DNA of 33,533 nucleotides, taken from positions 1-33,533 of the forward strand of contig JAACED010000022.1 in assembly GCA_011682695.1 (NCBI GenBank), given 5' to 3'. This document shows, piece by piece, positions 24,286 to 32,525 of this stretch. This stretch comes from Gammaproteobacteria bacterium (lineage in GTDB: Bacteria > Actinomycetota > Acidimicrobiia > Spongiisociales > UBA4744). The notes beneath the pieces are model-generated. The model searched no databases. It saw only the letters and a program-made list of their open reading frames with translations, and was not told where the DNA came from. Each line of letters begins with the position of its first letter. Position 1 is the stretch's first letter. The position numbers and the translations under genes were made by a program.

Positions 24286-25476
24286 CTAGCCCTGCCTGCC
24301 TGCCTTCAGTGCGTCACGCAGCCGCACCTTGGCCCCAATCCGCAGGATTGATCCCTGATAGACACGCGCACCTACGCGTAACACCAAGTACGTCGCCAAG
24401 AGAATGAGCGTAATCGACAGCGCGACCTCCCAAAGAGGAACCGACGTGACGGTCATGCGAATCGGCATGACGAACGGAGAGAACGGCGGAATGATCGATC
24501 CGAGGTGCGGCAGCGTCGCGTTCGGATCGTCGAGGGCAACCATCGACAGGAAGAAACCGGGCACGATGCCGAGGACCGGGATCATGCCAACGCCCTGTGC
24601 GTCTTCCTGACGCGAGATCGTCGCCCCGAGTGCTGCGAAGACAACGGCGAACAACGTGTAGCCGAGCAGGTACCAGAACAACACGGCTCCGACGATCCGC
24701 ATCCCGATCCCGGCCAGATCGACGTCGACGACGTGCGTCGAACTCAGCGTGAGCAATGCGGCCCCGCCCAGCACAACCAACTGCAAGACACCTAGTGCGC
24801 CGATCCCGAGCACCTTGCCGGCCAATAACCGGCTCGGACGTGTCCGTGACAACACGACCTCGACAACTCTCGACTGTTTCTCTTCCATCACACCAAGCAT
24901 CACGAACTGTCCGAACATGAGAATCGAGATGTACAACAGGATCGACCCGACGTAGCTGGCGATTCTCCGTGGTCCCGCACTCGGATCAGGTTGCGTCAAG
25001 GCGCGCGCATCCAGCGGGTCGGGATGAAGGAGCCGGGCGGCATCCTCGTCGCTCAGGCCGAGTTCGGCGATCGTCCGCTCCCGCTCCAGGCCCTGGATTG
25101 CAGAGCCGAGGATGGCGCCCAGTTGCAGCCTCGGCTCTTCTTTCCACACGAGTTCGGCCCCATCGACCAGCAGGACATCGGCGTCACCGTTCCTCAGAGC
25201 AGTCTCACCGCTGTCCACGCTGTCGAAGTTCACCGTTTCCACAGTTCGATCGAACGCGCCGGCCGCGGAGTCGAGCGCCGGCTGGAGATCGTCGGGAACC
25301 GCACCGACCACACCGACCGTGTACGGCTCCGGCGCCCTGGCCTCGAGCGCCAAGAGCGGCCCGAGACCGGCCACTAATACGACGATGGTGAACATCGACA
25401 CCAGAAAAGCCTTGCTGCGGGCACGCTGAGAGAAGTCTCGCCACGCGACCAGCAGCATCTGCCGAAGCGCGTTCAC
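24286..25476 (-). CDS. ABC-2 type transporter permease (NatB-like)
   Basis: A 396-residue membrane subunit of an ABC exporter. One membrane helix at about residues 23-44 is followed by a large outside loop of about 130 residues. Five or so further helices follow, starting with SYVGSILLYISILMFGQFVM and including YLLGYTLFAVVFAALGA. This layout is that of NatB/YhaP-type permeases (sodium or drug export). The motif MLGVMEEKQSRVVEVVLS after the second helix is typical of the family. The start overlaps the ATPase gene by 4 bases. The substrate is not known. Confidence 0.88.
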   Translation of the reverse strand: MNALRQMLLVAWRDFSQRARSKAFLVSMFTIVVLVAGLGPLLALEARAPEPYTVGVVGAVPDDLQPALDSAAGAFDRTVETVNFDSVDSGETALRNGDADVLLVDGAELVWKEEPRLQLGAILGSAIQGLERERTIAELGLSDEDAARLLHPDPLDARALTQPDPSAGPRRIASYVGSILLYISILMFGQFVMLGVMEEKQSRVVEVVLSRTRPSRLLAGKVLGIGALGVLQLVVLGGAALLTLSSTHVVDVDLAGIGMRIVGAVLFWYLLGYTLFAVVFAALGATISRQEDAQGVGMIPVLGIVPGFFLSMVALDDPNATLPHLGSIIPPFSPFVMPIRMTVTSVPLWEVALSITLILLATYLVLRVGARVYQGSILRIGAKVRLRDALKAGRQG

Positions 25477-26351
25477 TGCCGCACCGCATCTCTGAACAGA
25501 TCGGACAGGCTGGGCGGCTCGAAGGTGAAGCTCGTGACCTCTCCATCCCGTCGTGCCCGCTCCAGGAGGTCTCCGATGTCGCTCTGTGCCCGGATGAGAT
25601 ACCGATCGCCGTTCGAACCGACCGACTCGACGCCGGGAAGATCGGGCGCCCAGGGTTTTCCGTCGACGGTGACCGCCAGATGACGGTGCTCGGAACGGTC
25701 ACGCAGTTCGGTGAGCTCACCGGAGAGGACGACTCTGCCCTCGTTGATGATGACAACGTCCTGACAGACATCCTGTACGAGATCGAGTTGATGACTCGAA
25801 AACACGATTCCTGCACCGGCCTCAGCGAGATCCCGCAGCGTGCGGGCCATGGCCTCCACCCCGATCGGATCCAGGCCGGCGAACGGCTCGTCCAAGACCG
25901 CCATCGTCGGATCATGCACCAGCGAGACCGCCAGTTGCACCCGTTGTTGATTCCCGTGTGAGAGTTCTTCGAGTTTCGACTGCGCTCGGTCGGCAAGCCC
26001 GAAGCGGTCGAGCCAGCGGTCGGCTGATGTCGCCGCATCGGAGGCGCTCACTCCAGACAGTCGAGCGAAGTAGACAAGCTGCTCTCGGATCTTCATCTTC
26101 GGGTACAGACCACGCGCCTCCGGCATGTACCCGAAGCGCAGGTAGTCGCTATCTCCGACGGGTGCCCCGTTCCATCGGACCTCCCCGGAGTCGGGACGAA
26201 CAAGACCGAAGATGCAGCGCATGGCAGTCGTCTTACCGGCGCCGTTTGGTCCGAGAAAACCGACGATCCTGCCTGAAGCCACATCGAAGCCCACTCCATC
26301 GAGAGCAACGACATTCCCGTACCGTTTGTGCAGGTCGATGAGACTCAGCAT
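25473..26351 (-). CDS. ABC transporter ATP-binding protein (NatA-like)
   Basis: A 292-residue ATPase subunit that powers the adjacent permease. Walker A is GPNGAGKTT (about residues 34-42), the signature is LSHGNQQRVQLA where LSGGQ would be usual, Walker B is MAVLDEPFAGLDP and the switch His is in SSHQLD. The LSHGN signature is a variant I know from NatA-like exporters. The C-terminal 80 residues are an added domain common in this group. ATG 26351 is chosen with GAGAGG upstream. GTG 26357 in the same frame would overlap that site. Confidence 0.9.
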   Translation of the reverse strand: MLSLIDLHKRYGNVVALDGVGFDVASGRIVGFLGPNGAGKTTAMRCIFGLVRPDSGEVRWNGAPVGDSDYLRFGYMPEARGLYPKMKIREQLVYFARLSGVSASDAATSADRWLDRFGLADRAQSKLEELSHGNQQRVQLAVSLVHDPTMAVLDEPFAGLDPIGVEAMARTLRDLAEAGAGIVFSSHQLDLVQDVCQDVVIINEGRVVLSGELTELRDRSEHRHLAVTVDGKPWAPDLPGVESVGSNGDRYLIRAQSDIGDLLERARRDGEVTSFTFEPPSLSDLFRDAVRQ

Positions 26352-26421
26352 CTTCACCTCTCTGGGTTACTCTGCCAGTTCTCGACCGCTCCCGCCACAC
26401 CAAGAGCGCCCCAACGCAGGC

Positions 26422-27807
26422 TCATCGCACAGAGCGAGCCGCGGCAAGTGGACCGATGCCCAGATTCCAGATCTCATCGGCAAGGCGCAGCGCGCCAACT
26501 GCGCGCGGTGCCAGTGACGGACCCACCGGCGTTCGCTCCGGGCGGGGACGGAACAACACGAACCCTCCAAGACCACCCGGTCCGAACTGCAACGTCGCGT
26601 CCGCTTCTTCGCCCTCTCGAGCCTCCCGGTAGCCATCGCCGTCGGCCACCAGGTGCCTCGTATCCGTCTCTGCCTGGAGTCGATCGACGGTAGCCAGAGC
26701 ACCGCCTCCGCGATGGCGGTCGGCCGAGTCGACGATGAGACGCTCCAACTCGCGTGGACGGTAGTCGAGAGGTTCGCCTTCGATCAGGGCGCGCTGAATC
26801 ATACCCAAGGGCAGGTCTCGGATACCGGCCAGCATTCCTCCGATTGCCACACCGGCGCGCGTGTTCAGCTCTGTCGGACGGAAACCATCGTCGGTCATCA
26901 CACCGTCGATCGTGAACGCCCCTCGATAGTCGACCCACTCACGTAGGACATCGCCCACGGCGCGAGCGGCGTCACGCATCATCTCCCGGTCCGCATCGGG
27001 AGGATCCCAGAAGGTCGCGGCGCCCCCGTAGTGGAGTTTGTTTCCCACACCGGGACGCAGAACGATCATCTCGCAGGGCCTGAAAGCGATGACTACATCG
27101 GGAAACACCATTCCATGGATCGAGCACGGAATCCCTTCGAGGAACGGCATCACCCGGACACGATCGCAGTGCTCACCGAAGAACGCACGGGCCTCGTCGG
27201 CGTCCGCGTCGTTTCGAACCCAGCGCAGGTAGACCGCTCCCCCATTGAATCCCTCCTTGGCATCGCCGGCCCAGGCGGTGCCGAGGCCACGGTCGAGCGA
27301 GTGGTACCCAGAGCGCAACTCATCGCCGGCGGCGGCAACGACCTCTGACGGCGCCCTGGGGATCCCCGCTGCGTCCCACACCGCGTCGGCGCGCACTTTG
27401 TCCTCGAGTGCTTCCCACTCCGGACGGCGCCTCCCCCATACCGGCCGGCCGGAGATGTGAGCACCCATGTAGAAGGGCTGACCGAGCATCACCGCCGATC
27501 CTTCCGGGTCCCAGGCGTCGATCGCAACCTCGACGTCCGGCGGCAGGTCTGCCAATGCGGTGGCAGTGACCCGTATGTTCTCGATGACGTCGCTTGCCGT
27601 AAGGTCGAGGATCGCCCACTCGGCGTCTTCCCCCGATGGGACTTCACCGGTCCCCCGGCCCGAGGCGACGATGAACGGTCGGGCGGCACCCAGGGATCGG
27701 AGCTGTTTGACGAGGGTTGGATAACCGGCCAGGACCGCGCCGGCGAGGATGAACTTGCGTCCTTCGACGAGCGGTCGAATGAGGTCCCGGTAGTACTTCG
27801 TATCCAT
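26422..27807 (-). CDS. ATP-grasp-like protein of unknown substrate
   Basis: A 461-residue protein. It looks like an ATP-grasp ligase: an N-terminal part with FILAGAVLAGYPTLVKQLRS, a middle part with EDKVRADAVWDAAGIPRAPS resembling the ATP-grasp entry, and GAFTIDGVMTDDGFRPTELNTRAGV around residue 300. In that last stretch the E and N of ELNTR match the metal-binding residues of the fold. The C-terminus is rich in Gly, Pro and Arg and probably loose. I do not recognise a named family. It is a single minus-strand gene, about 70 bases before the ABC ATPase gene. Its first codons (MDTKYY) use the same bases as the repeat motif GTACTTCGTATC, see findings. Confidence 0.6.
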   Translation of the reverse strand: MDTKYYRDLIRPLVEGRKFILAGAVLAGYPTLVKQLRSLGAARPFIVASGRGTGEVPSGEDAEWAILDLTASDVIENIRVTATALADLPPDVEVAIDAWDPEGSAVMLGQPFYMGAHISGRPVWGRRRPEWEALEDKVRADAVWDAAGIPRAPSEVVAAAGDELRSGYHSLDRGLGTAWAGDAKEGFNGGAVYLRWVRNDADADEARAFFGEHCDRVRVMPFLEGIPCSIHGMVFPDVVIAFRPCEMIVLRPGVGNKLHYGGAATFWDPPDADREMMRDAARAVGDVLREWVDYRGAFTIDGVMTDDGFRPTELNTRAGVAIGGMLAGIRDLPLGMIQRALIEGEPLDYRPRELERLIVDSADRHRGGGALATVDRLQAETDTRHLVADGDGYREAREGEEADATLQFGPGGLGGFVLFRPRPERTPVGPSLAPRAVGALRLADEIWNLGIGPLAAARSVR

Positions 27808-27838
27808 TGCTCCAAGCTACCCGAGCCGGCGTGATGCA

Positions 27839-28015
27839 GGTACCCGGTACCCGGTACTTCGTATTCCGTACTTCGTATCGCGACACAGCATCGATGCAAG
27901 ATCCCGGGACGCGCGTCGCGGCTTCTGCTGGAAGCTGGAAGCTGGTGGCCGGCTTCCCCACCGAGCTCCTCGGCACCGTCCAAATACGTGCCATTCATGA
28001 CCCGGCGAGTTGCCA
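27839..28015 (+). repeat. Dispersed heptad repeat, full copy C
   Basis: The clearest copy. Six phased units TACCCGG, TACCCGG, TACTTCG, TATTCCG, TACTTCG and TATCGCG run from 27841 to 27882. A spacer with CGATGCAAGATCCCGGGACG and CGTCGCGG follows. Then come GCTGGAA, GCTGGAA, GCTGGTG and GCCGGCT (27927-27954), the perfect hairpin core CCGAGCTCCTCGG (27961-27973) and GTGCCATTCATGACCCGG (27989-28006). It lies between the ATP-grasp-like gene and the pnt operon. The 316-base gap has no gene, and the part after 28015 holds the pnt promoter candidate. Confidence 0.87.
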
Positions 28016-28054
28016 CCCAACCGGTAAATGAGCACCCCTGCGAGTGCCCCAAAC

Positions 28055-28083
28055 TTGACTTGGGAATCGGGATCCGTTCCAAT
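28055..28083 (+). promoter_or_regulatory. Possible promoter of the transhydrogenase operon
   Basis: TTGACT (28055-28060) matches a -35 element at 5 of 6 bases. TCCAAT (28078-28083) at 17-base spacing matches a -10 at 4 of 6, but lacks the key A at its second place. TAGATT at 28083-28088 is a better hexamer at too long a spacing (22). Transcription would start about 34 bases before the pntA ATG. Confidence 0.35.
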
Positions 28084-28123
28084 AGATTGCAGGTTCGAGA
28101 AGTGCATCTTCGAGGTAAAAAAC

Positions 28124-29263
28124 ATGAAGATAGGCGTACCCAATCAAACCGCTCCAAAGGAGCGACGAGTCGCCATCACCCCGGACATCGCAGCCCGGCT
28201 CGTCAAACAGGAGTTTGAGGTGATGGTAGAGAAAGGAGCCGGCGACGCTGCCGGATTCCTCGACAAGGAGTTCGAAGCCGCGGGCGCTTCCATCGTACCG
28301 GAGGCGTCTCTCGCGTGGGGCTGTCACGTAGTAGTCACGGTACGACCACCGAGCGACGAGCAGATCGCACTGCTCAAGGCCGGGGCCGTGCTCATCGGCC
28401 TGCTGCAGCCACTCGACCAACCAGAGACCGTAGCGAAGCTCGCCGCGGCGAATGTCACCACCCTGGCGTTCGAAACGGTCCCGCGCACGACCAAGGCACA
28501 GTCGATGGATGTGCTGTCCTCCCAGGCGACCGCGGCCGGATACCAGGCGGTGCTCGAAGCAGCCGCCGCGATCACCAAGTTCTTCCCGATGCTCACCACG
28601 GCGGCGGGAACCATCGCGCCGGCCAAGGTCCTCGTCCTCGGTGCTGGCGTCGCGGGACTCCAGGCGATTGCCACGGCCCGGCGTCTCGGAGCCATGGTGT
28701 CCGCGTACGACGTCCGTGCAGCCGCGGCCGAACAAGTGGAGAGCCTCGGTGCCCGATTCGTGCGACTCGAACTCGCACAGCAAGAAGATGTGGCCACCGG
28801 TGGGTATGCTCGCGAACTGGAAGAGGACGCCCAGAAGCGCCTCCTCATGCAGCTCGGCGACCATGTCGCTCGCAATGATGTCGTGATCTCGACGGCTGCG
28901 ATCCCCGGGAAGCGCGCCCCACTGCTCGTCACCCGCGAGATGGTCGAAGCGATGCGTCCCGGTTCGGTCATCATCGACCTGGCTGTCGCCACCGGAGGAA
29001 ACTGCGAACTCAGCAAGGCTGATGAGGTCGTCGTGCACCACGGCGTCAAGATCCTCGCCCCCACCGATCTGGTGAGCGGCGTTGCGACACACACGAGCCA
29101 GATGTTTGCACGCAACACACTGAACCTCCTCACGTATCTCGTACACGAGGAAGGGCTACGAATCGATCTCGAGGATGAGATCACCGCAGGAGCCTGCATC
29201 ACCCATGACGGCAACGTCGTCAATGAACGTGTGCAGTCCTTGCTGGAAGGAGGGGTGAACTGA
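28124..29263 (+). CDS. pntAA: NAD(P) transhydrogenase subunit alpha part 1
   Basis: The soluble NAD(H)-binding part of the proton-translocating transhydrogenase, which makes NADPH from NADH using the proton gradient. It has 379 residues. The start MKIGVPNQTAPKERRVAITP is typical. The nucleotide-binding motif is in VLVLGAGVAGLQAIATARRLG (residues about 168-188), and ISTAAIPGKRAP is conserved. The chain ends where the E. coli alpha subunit would go on into the membrane, so this is the split three-gene type seen in Rhodospirillum. ATG 28124 has GAGGT upstream. The frame opens further up without similarity. Confidence 0.95.
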   Translation: MKIGVPNQTAPKERRVAITPDIAARLVKQEFEVMVEKGAGDAAGFLDKEFEAAGASIVPEASLAWGCHVVVTVRPPSDEQIALLKAGAVLIGLLQPLDQPETVAKLAAANVTTLAFETVPRTTKAQSMDVLSSQATAAGYQAVLEAAAAITKFFPMLTTAAGTIAPAKVLVLGAGVAGLQAIATARRLGAMVSAYDVRAAAAEQVESLGARFVRLELAQQEDVATGGYARELEEDAQKRLLMQLGDHVARNDVVISTAAIPGKRAPLLVTREMVEAMRPGSVIIDLAVATGGNCELSKADEVVVHHGVKILAPTDLVSGVATHTSQMFARNTLNLLTYLVHEEGLRIDLEDEITAGACITHDGNVVNERVQSLLEGGVN

Positions 29264-29547
29264 TGGATCTGCTGATCTCTATCACCGTCTTCGTTCTCGC
29301 GGCATACGTGGGGTTCGAAGTCATCACGAAAGTACCGCCAACGCTGCACACGCCACTCATGTCCGGATCGAATGCGATCTCGGGCATCACGATCATCGGT
29401 GCCCTGGTCGTCGCCGGTCGTTACGGTGGGACGGAAGGCATCATCCTCGGCTTCCTGGCCGTTGCATTCGCGACGATCAACGTCGTGGGCGGATTCATGG
29501 TCACGGACAGGATGCTGGAAATGTTCAAGAGCAAGGATCGCTCATGA
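29263..29547 (+). CDS. pntAB: NAD(P) transhydrogenase subunit alpha part 2
   Basis: The 94-residue membrane part of the split alpha subunit. It has about three membrane helices: LLISITVFVLAAYVGFEVI, then the stretch after HTPLMSGSNAISGI, then FLAVAFATINVVGGFMV. The motif VPPTLHTPLMSGSNAISG is the family hallmark. Its ATG shares one base with the pntAA stop (TGATG), and its end overlaps pntB by 4 bases, so the three subunits are coupled in translation. Confidence 0.95.
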   Translation: MDLLISITVFVLAAYVGFEVITKVPPTLHTPLMSGSNAISGITIIGALVVAGRYGGTEGIILGFLAVAFATINVVGGFMVTDRMLEMFKSKDRS

Positions 29548-30923
29548 ACCCGGTTCTCGCAGGCTATCTGTATCTCATCGCGGCCGTGCTGTTCATCGTC
29601 GGTATGAAACGGTTGCAAAGCCCGGCCACGGCCCGGCGCGGCAACCAAATCGGTGCGTTCGGCATGCTCATGGCGATCGTCGTCACCCTGGTTCGGTACG
29701 AAATGCTCAATCCATGGGTGATTGTCGCCGGCCTCGTCGTCGGCGGTGGCGTCGGGCTCCTCCTCGCCAAGAAGGTCGAGATGACGGCAATGCCACAGCT
29801 CGTTGCCGCGTTCAACGGCTTTGGAGGCGGAGCATCTGCCCTGGTCGCAGCGGCCGAATTCATCGAGAAGTCCGGAAGCCCCGCCTTCGATCACCGTGCG
29901 GCAATCACCGTTGCTCTGACGATCCTGGTTGGTGGGGTCACCCTGTCGGGAAGCTTCGTCGCCTATGCGAAGCTCCAGGGCCTCGTCCCCGGACGGCCGT
30001 TCGGTTACCCGGGTCAGAAGGTCGGCGACGCCGTCCTTGCGATCGTCGTCATCACCCTCGTCGTGTGGCTGATCGTCGGCGGGAGTTCGCTCGTCATGTG
30101 GATTCTTCTCGCGTTGGCGCTGGTCCTCGGCATCGTTCGTGTGATTCCCATCGGCGGCGCGGACATGCCGGTCGTCATTTCCTTCTTGAATGCCTTCTCG
30201 GGGATTGCCGCCGCGTTGGCAGGTTTTGTGATCGGCGAGAACGCTCTGATCATCTCCGGCGCACTGGTTGGTGCTTCCGGGCTGATCCTCACCAACATCA
30301 TGGTCAAGGCCATGAACCGTACCCTCGGCCACGTTCTGTTTGCCGCCTTCGGTGGCGATGGAGGCGGCGGTCCGGCGGGCGACGAGGACAAGCCGGTGCG
30401 CAGTGCATCCGCCGAGGACGTGGCAATCACCCTCGGGTACGCCGACTCGGTCATCGTCGTGCCGGGATACGGCCTGGCCGTCGCTCAGGCACAACACAAC
30501 CTGCGTGAGTTGGCCGACCTGCTCGAAGAGCGTGGCGTCGAGGTTCGCTATGCGATCCATCCTGTTGCAGGGCGGATGCCGGGGCACATGAATGTCCTGC
30601 TCGCAGAAGCCGATGTCCCCTACGACAAGCTGTTTGCTCTCGACGAGATCGAGGACGACTTCCCCCGCACCAGCGTCGCTCTCGTCGTGGGTGCGAACGA
30701 CGTCGTGAATCCTTCGGCTCGCGACGACGCTTCCAGCCCGATCTACGGGATGCCGATTCTCAATGTCGACCTTGCCAAGCATGCGATCGTTGTCAAACGA
30801 AGCCTCTCCCCCGGCTTCGCAGGCATCGACAACCCCCTCTTCTACAAGGACAACACGCTCATGTTCTTCTCCGATGCGAAGAAGGCCATGAGCGACATCA
30901 TCAATGCCGTAAAGGAGCTGTAA
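29544..30923 (+). CDS. pntB: NAD(P) transhydrogenase subunit beta
   Basis: The 459-residue beta subunit. The first 270 residues hold the membrane helices of the proton path (VLAGYLYLIAAVLFIVGMKR at the N-terminus). The C-terminal 180 residues form the NADP(H)-binding domain: VIVVPGYGLAVAQAQHNLRE, then the HPVAGRMPGHMNVLLAEA motif, then the VGANDVVNP loop and FYKDNTLMFFSDAKK at the end. It overlaps pntAB by 4 bases and is followed after 4 bases by the nitroreductase gene, which probably shares the transcript. Confidence 0.96.
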   Translation: MNPVLAGYLYLIAAVLFIVGMKRLQSPATARRGNQIGAFGMLMAIVVTLVRYEMLNPWVIVAGLVVGGGVGLLLAKKVEMTAMPQLVAAFNGFGGGASALVAAAEFIEKSGSPAFDHRAAITVALTILVGGVTLSGSFVAYAKLQGLVPGRPFGYPGQKVGDAVLAIVVITLVVWLIVGGSSLVMWILLALALVLGIVRVIPIGGADMPVVISFLNAFSGIAAALAGFVIGENALIISGALVGASGLILTNIMVKAMNRTLGHVLFAAFGGDGGGGPAGDEDKPVRSASAEDVAITLGYADSVIVVPGYGLAVAQAQHNLRELADLLEERGVEVRYAIHPVAGRMPGHMNVLLAEADVPYDKLFALDEIEDDFPRTSVALVVGANDVVNPSARDDASSPIYGMPILNVDLAKHAIVVKRSLSPGFAGIDNPLFYKDNTLMFFSDAKKAMSDIINAVKEL

Positions 30924-30927
30924 GGCG

Positions 30928-31518
30928 TTGGACTTCCCTGACGTCGTGCGGCACCGCCGCATGGTGCGCAACTACACCGGCGATCCGGTCGATCCTCGAG
31001 CGGTTGACCGGATCGTCGCCTATGCGACAAAGGCGCCGAGCGCAGGATTCACGCAGGGCCAGTCGTTCATCGCGGTCACCGACCTGGAAACAAGGCAGGC
31101 GATCGCGGATCTCGCCGGAGAATCCGGATACATTGCCAAGGGCTTCGATCCATGGATCAGCCGAGCACCGGTCCATATCGTCGTTTGCGTATCCGAAGAG
31201 GCATACCACCGCCGATACTCCGAACCGGACAAGGCAGGCCCCGATGACACGGAGATCGAGTGGCCGGTGCCATATTGGTGGGTGGACGCAGGAGCTTCCA
31301 TGATGCTGCTGCTGCTCGCAGCCGTCGACGAGGGACTCGGAGCAGGGTTCCTCGGTGTCCATTCGATTCCTGGCCTTCGCGACCTCCTCGGCATACCAGA
31401 GTCGGTCTTCCCGATCGGTGTCGTGACGATCGGTCATCCGGCTCCCGACCAACGCTCCGGCTCTCTCCGGCGGGGACGGCGGCCGATGGATGAGGTTCTT
31501 CGTCGGGAGAGATGGTGA
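30928..31518 (+). CDS. Nitroreductase-family oxidoreductase
   Basis: A 196-residue FMN-dependent reductase. The start FPDVVRHRRMVRNYTGDPVD carries the Arg residues that hold the FMN phosphate, and ATKAPSAGFTQGQSF is the second FMN motif. The part with GASMMLLLLAAVDEGLGAGFLG is the dimer helix common to the family. The start is TTG at 30928 with AAGGAG 12 bases upstream. It follows pntB by 4 bases and may use the NADPH it helps supply. It overlaps the next gene by 7 bases. The substrate is not known. Confidence 0.85.
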   Translation: MDFPDVVRHRRMVRNYTGDPVDPRAVDRIVAYATKAPSAGFTQGQSFIAVTDLETRQAIADLAGESGYIAKGFDPWISRAPVHIVVCVSEEAYHRRYSEPDKAGPDDTEIEWPVPYWWVDAGASMMLLLLAAVDEGLGAGFLGVHSIPGLRDLLGIPESVFPIGVVTIGHPAPDQRSGSLRRGRRPMDEVLRRERW

Positions 31519-32291
31519 AACCCCTCTACGAGCAAGTCGACGCCACCACGTTCCGCGCGACCGAGCTGACTACCGGGCCATGGAGCCCGGATGCCCAGCA
31601 TGGAGGACCCCCCGCGGCGCTCATGGCCCATGCGATGGAGAGCGTCGGCACGCCGACAATGTTCACGACACGCTTCACCGCGGAGTTCCTGCGTCCGGTA
31701 CCTGTTGCGGACATCGAGGCCACCGCAGCGGTTGTTCGGTCCGGCAAACGCGTTGAGATCGTCGCCGCTTCTCTGACCGTCGACGGCATCCCGGCGGCGG
31801 CGGCACGCGCCATCAGGATCCGCCGGCACGAAGGCCTCGATCTGCCGCCGGCCCCAGCCGTCGCGCCGCCACGCCTCCCCGATGAGGTCACCCCCGGCAT
31901 CGGGTTGTCCTGGGACTACGTGAGTTTCGTCGCCGACGCTCTCGATATACGTTTCCTCGAAGGTTCCCTGGCGGAGCGCGGTCCGGCAACAGCCTGGATC
32001 CGCCTGACACCCAACGTCGTGGATGAACAGCCACCCACACCGCTGCAACGGGTACTCGTCGCAGCAGACTGCGGAAATGGAATCTCCTCGATCGTGAATC
32101 TGCGCCAATTCCTCTACATCAACCCGGATTTGACGGCCTATCTGCATCGCGAACCCGCCGGAGAGTGGGTGCTCATGCATTCGGACACGATCCTTCAACC
32201 GCACGGTGTCGGTCTCGCTCAGTCGTCCCTGTACGATGAACGGGGTCCTCTCGGACATTCCCTCCAGAGTCTGTTTGTGGACCGTCTGTAA
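31512..32291 (+). CDS. Acyl-CoA thioesterase-like protein (double hotdog)
   Basis: A 259-residue protein like the TesB-type double-hotdog thioesterases. It has the start TTGPWSPDAQHGGPPAALMA (residues about 20-39), then RFTAEFLRPVPVADIEATA and KRVEIVAASLTVDG. The second hotdog carries ISSIVNLRQFLYINPDLTAY and a HSDTILQPHGVGLAQSSLYD motif near the end. It would hydrolyse acyl-CoA esters in the cytosol. Chain length is not known. It overlaps the nitroreductase stop by 7 bases. Confidence 0.82.
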   Translation: MVKPLYEQVDATTFRATELTTGPWSPDAQHGGPPAALMAHAMESVGTPTMFTTRFTAEFLRPVPVADIEATAAVVRSGKRVEIVAASLTVDGIPAAAARAIRIRRHEGLDLPPAPAVAPPRLPDEVTPGIGLSWDYVSFVADALDIRFLEGSLAERGPATAWIRLTPNVVDEQPPTPLQRVLVAADCGNGISSIVNLRQFLYINPDLTAYLHREPAGEWVLMHSDTILQPHGVGLAQSSLYDERGPLGHSLQSLFVDRL

Positions 32292-32327
32292 CCAGGACCG
32301 CTGCAACGCTCCCGAGCGGCCCGAGAC

Positions 32328-32525
32328 TTGAATGGTGAGATGAAACCGATCAGCGACCTTCGTTCCGACGGCGACGACGTTGCCACGAGTGCCGGCCACA
32401 CCGAAGGCAGGCATGTCGCCATACGAGCGATGGCGGCGCACGAGCGTTTCGACGCGCCGCTCGGCATCCACGCCAATCTGGCAGCCGAACGTCTCGAAGA
32501 AGTCTGCTTGGAGCTGGAGCCATGA
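32328..32525 (+). CDS. Small hypothetical protein
   Basis: A 65-residue frame without recognisable family. Its C-terminal half (ERFDAPLGIHANLAAERLEE) is probably helical. The ending overlaps the RNA methyltransferase start by 4 bases (ATGA), and codon third positions are mostly G or C like neighbouring genes. Both points favour a real gene. The ribosome binding site is weak for ATG 32328 and for the in-frame ATG 32340. It could still be a chance frame. Confidence 0.45.
   Translation: MNGEMKPISDLRSDGDDVATSAGHTEGRHVAIRAMAAHERFDAPLGIHANLAAERLEEVCLELEP

Noticed and set aside
27841-27882. Heptad arrays as a CRISPR array
   Set aside because: Units are 7 bases long, directly joined and without spacers, and no cas genes are present.
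27489-28157. A 222-codon - strand open frame through repeat copy C
   Set aside because: It crosses the repeat and the 5' part of the ATP-grasp-like gene in another frame. Only its start resembles the frame in copy A, which is better explained by the repeat itself.
29421-30971. A 516-codon - strand open frame
   Set aside because: It is antisense to pntAB and pntB and rich in Asp, Arg and His without family similarity.
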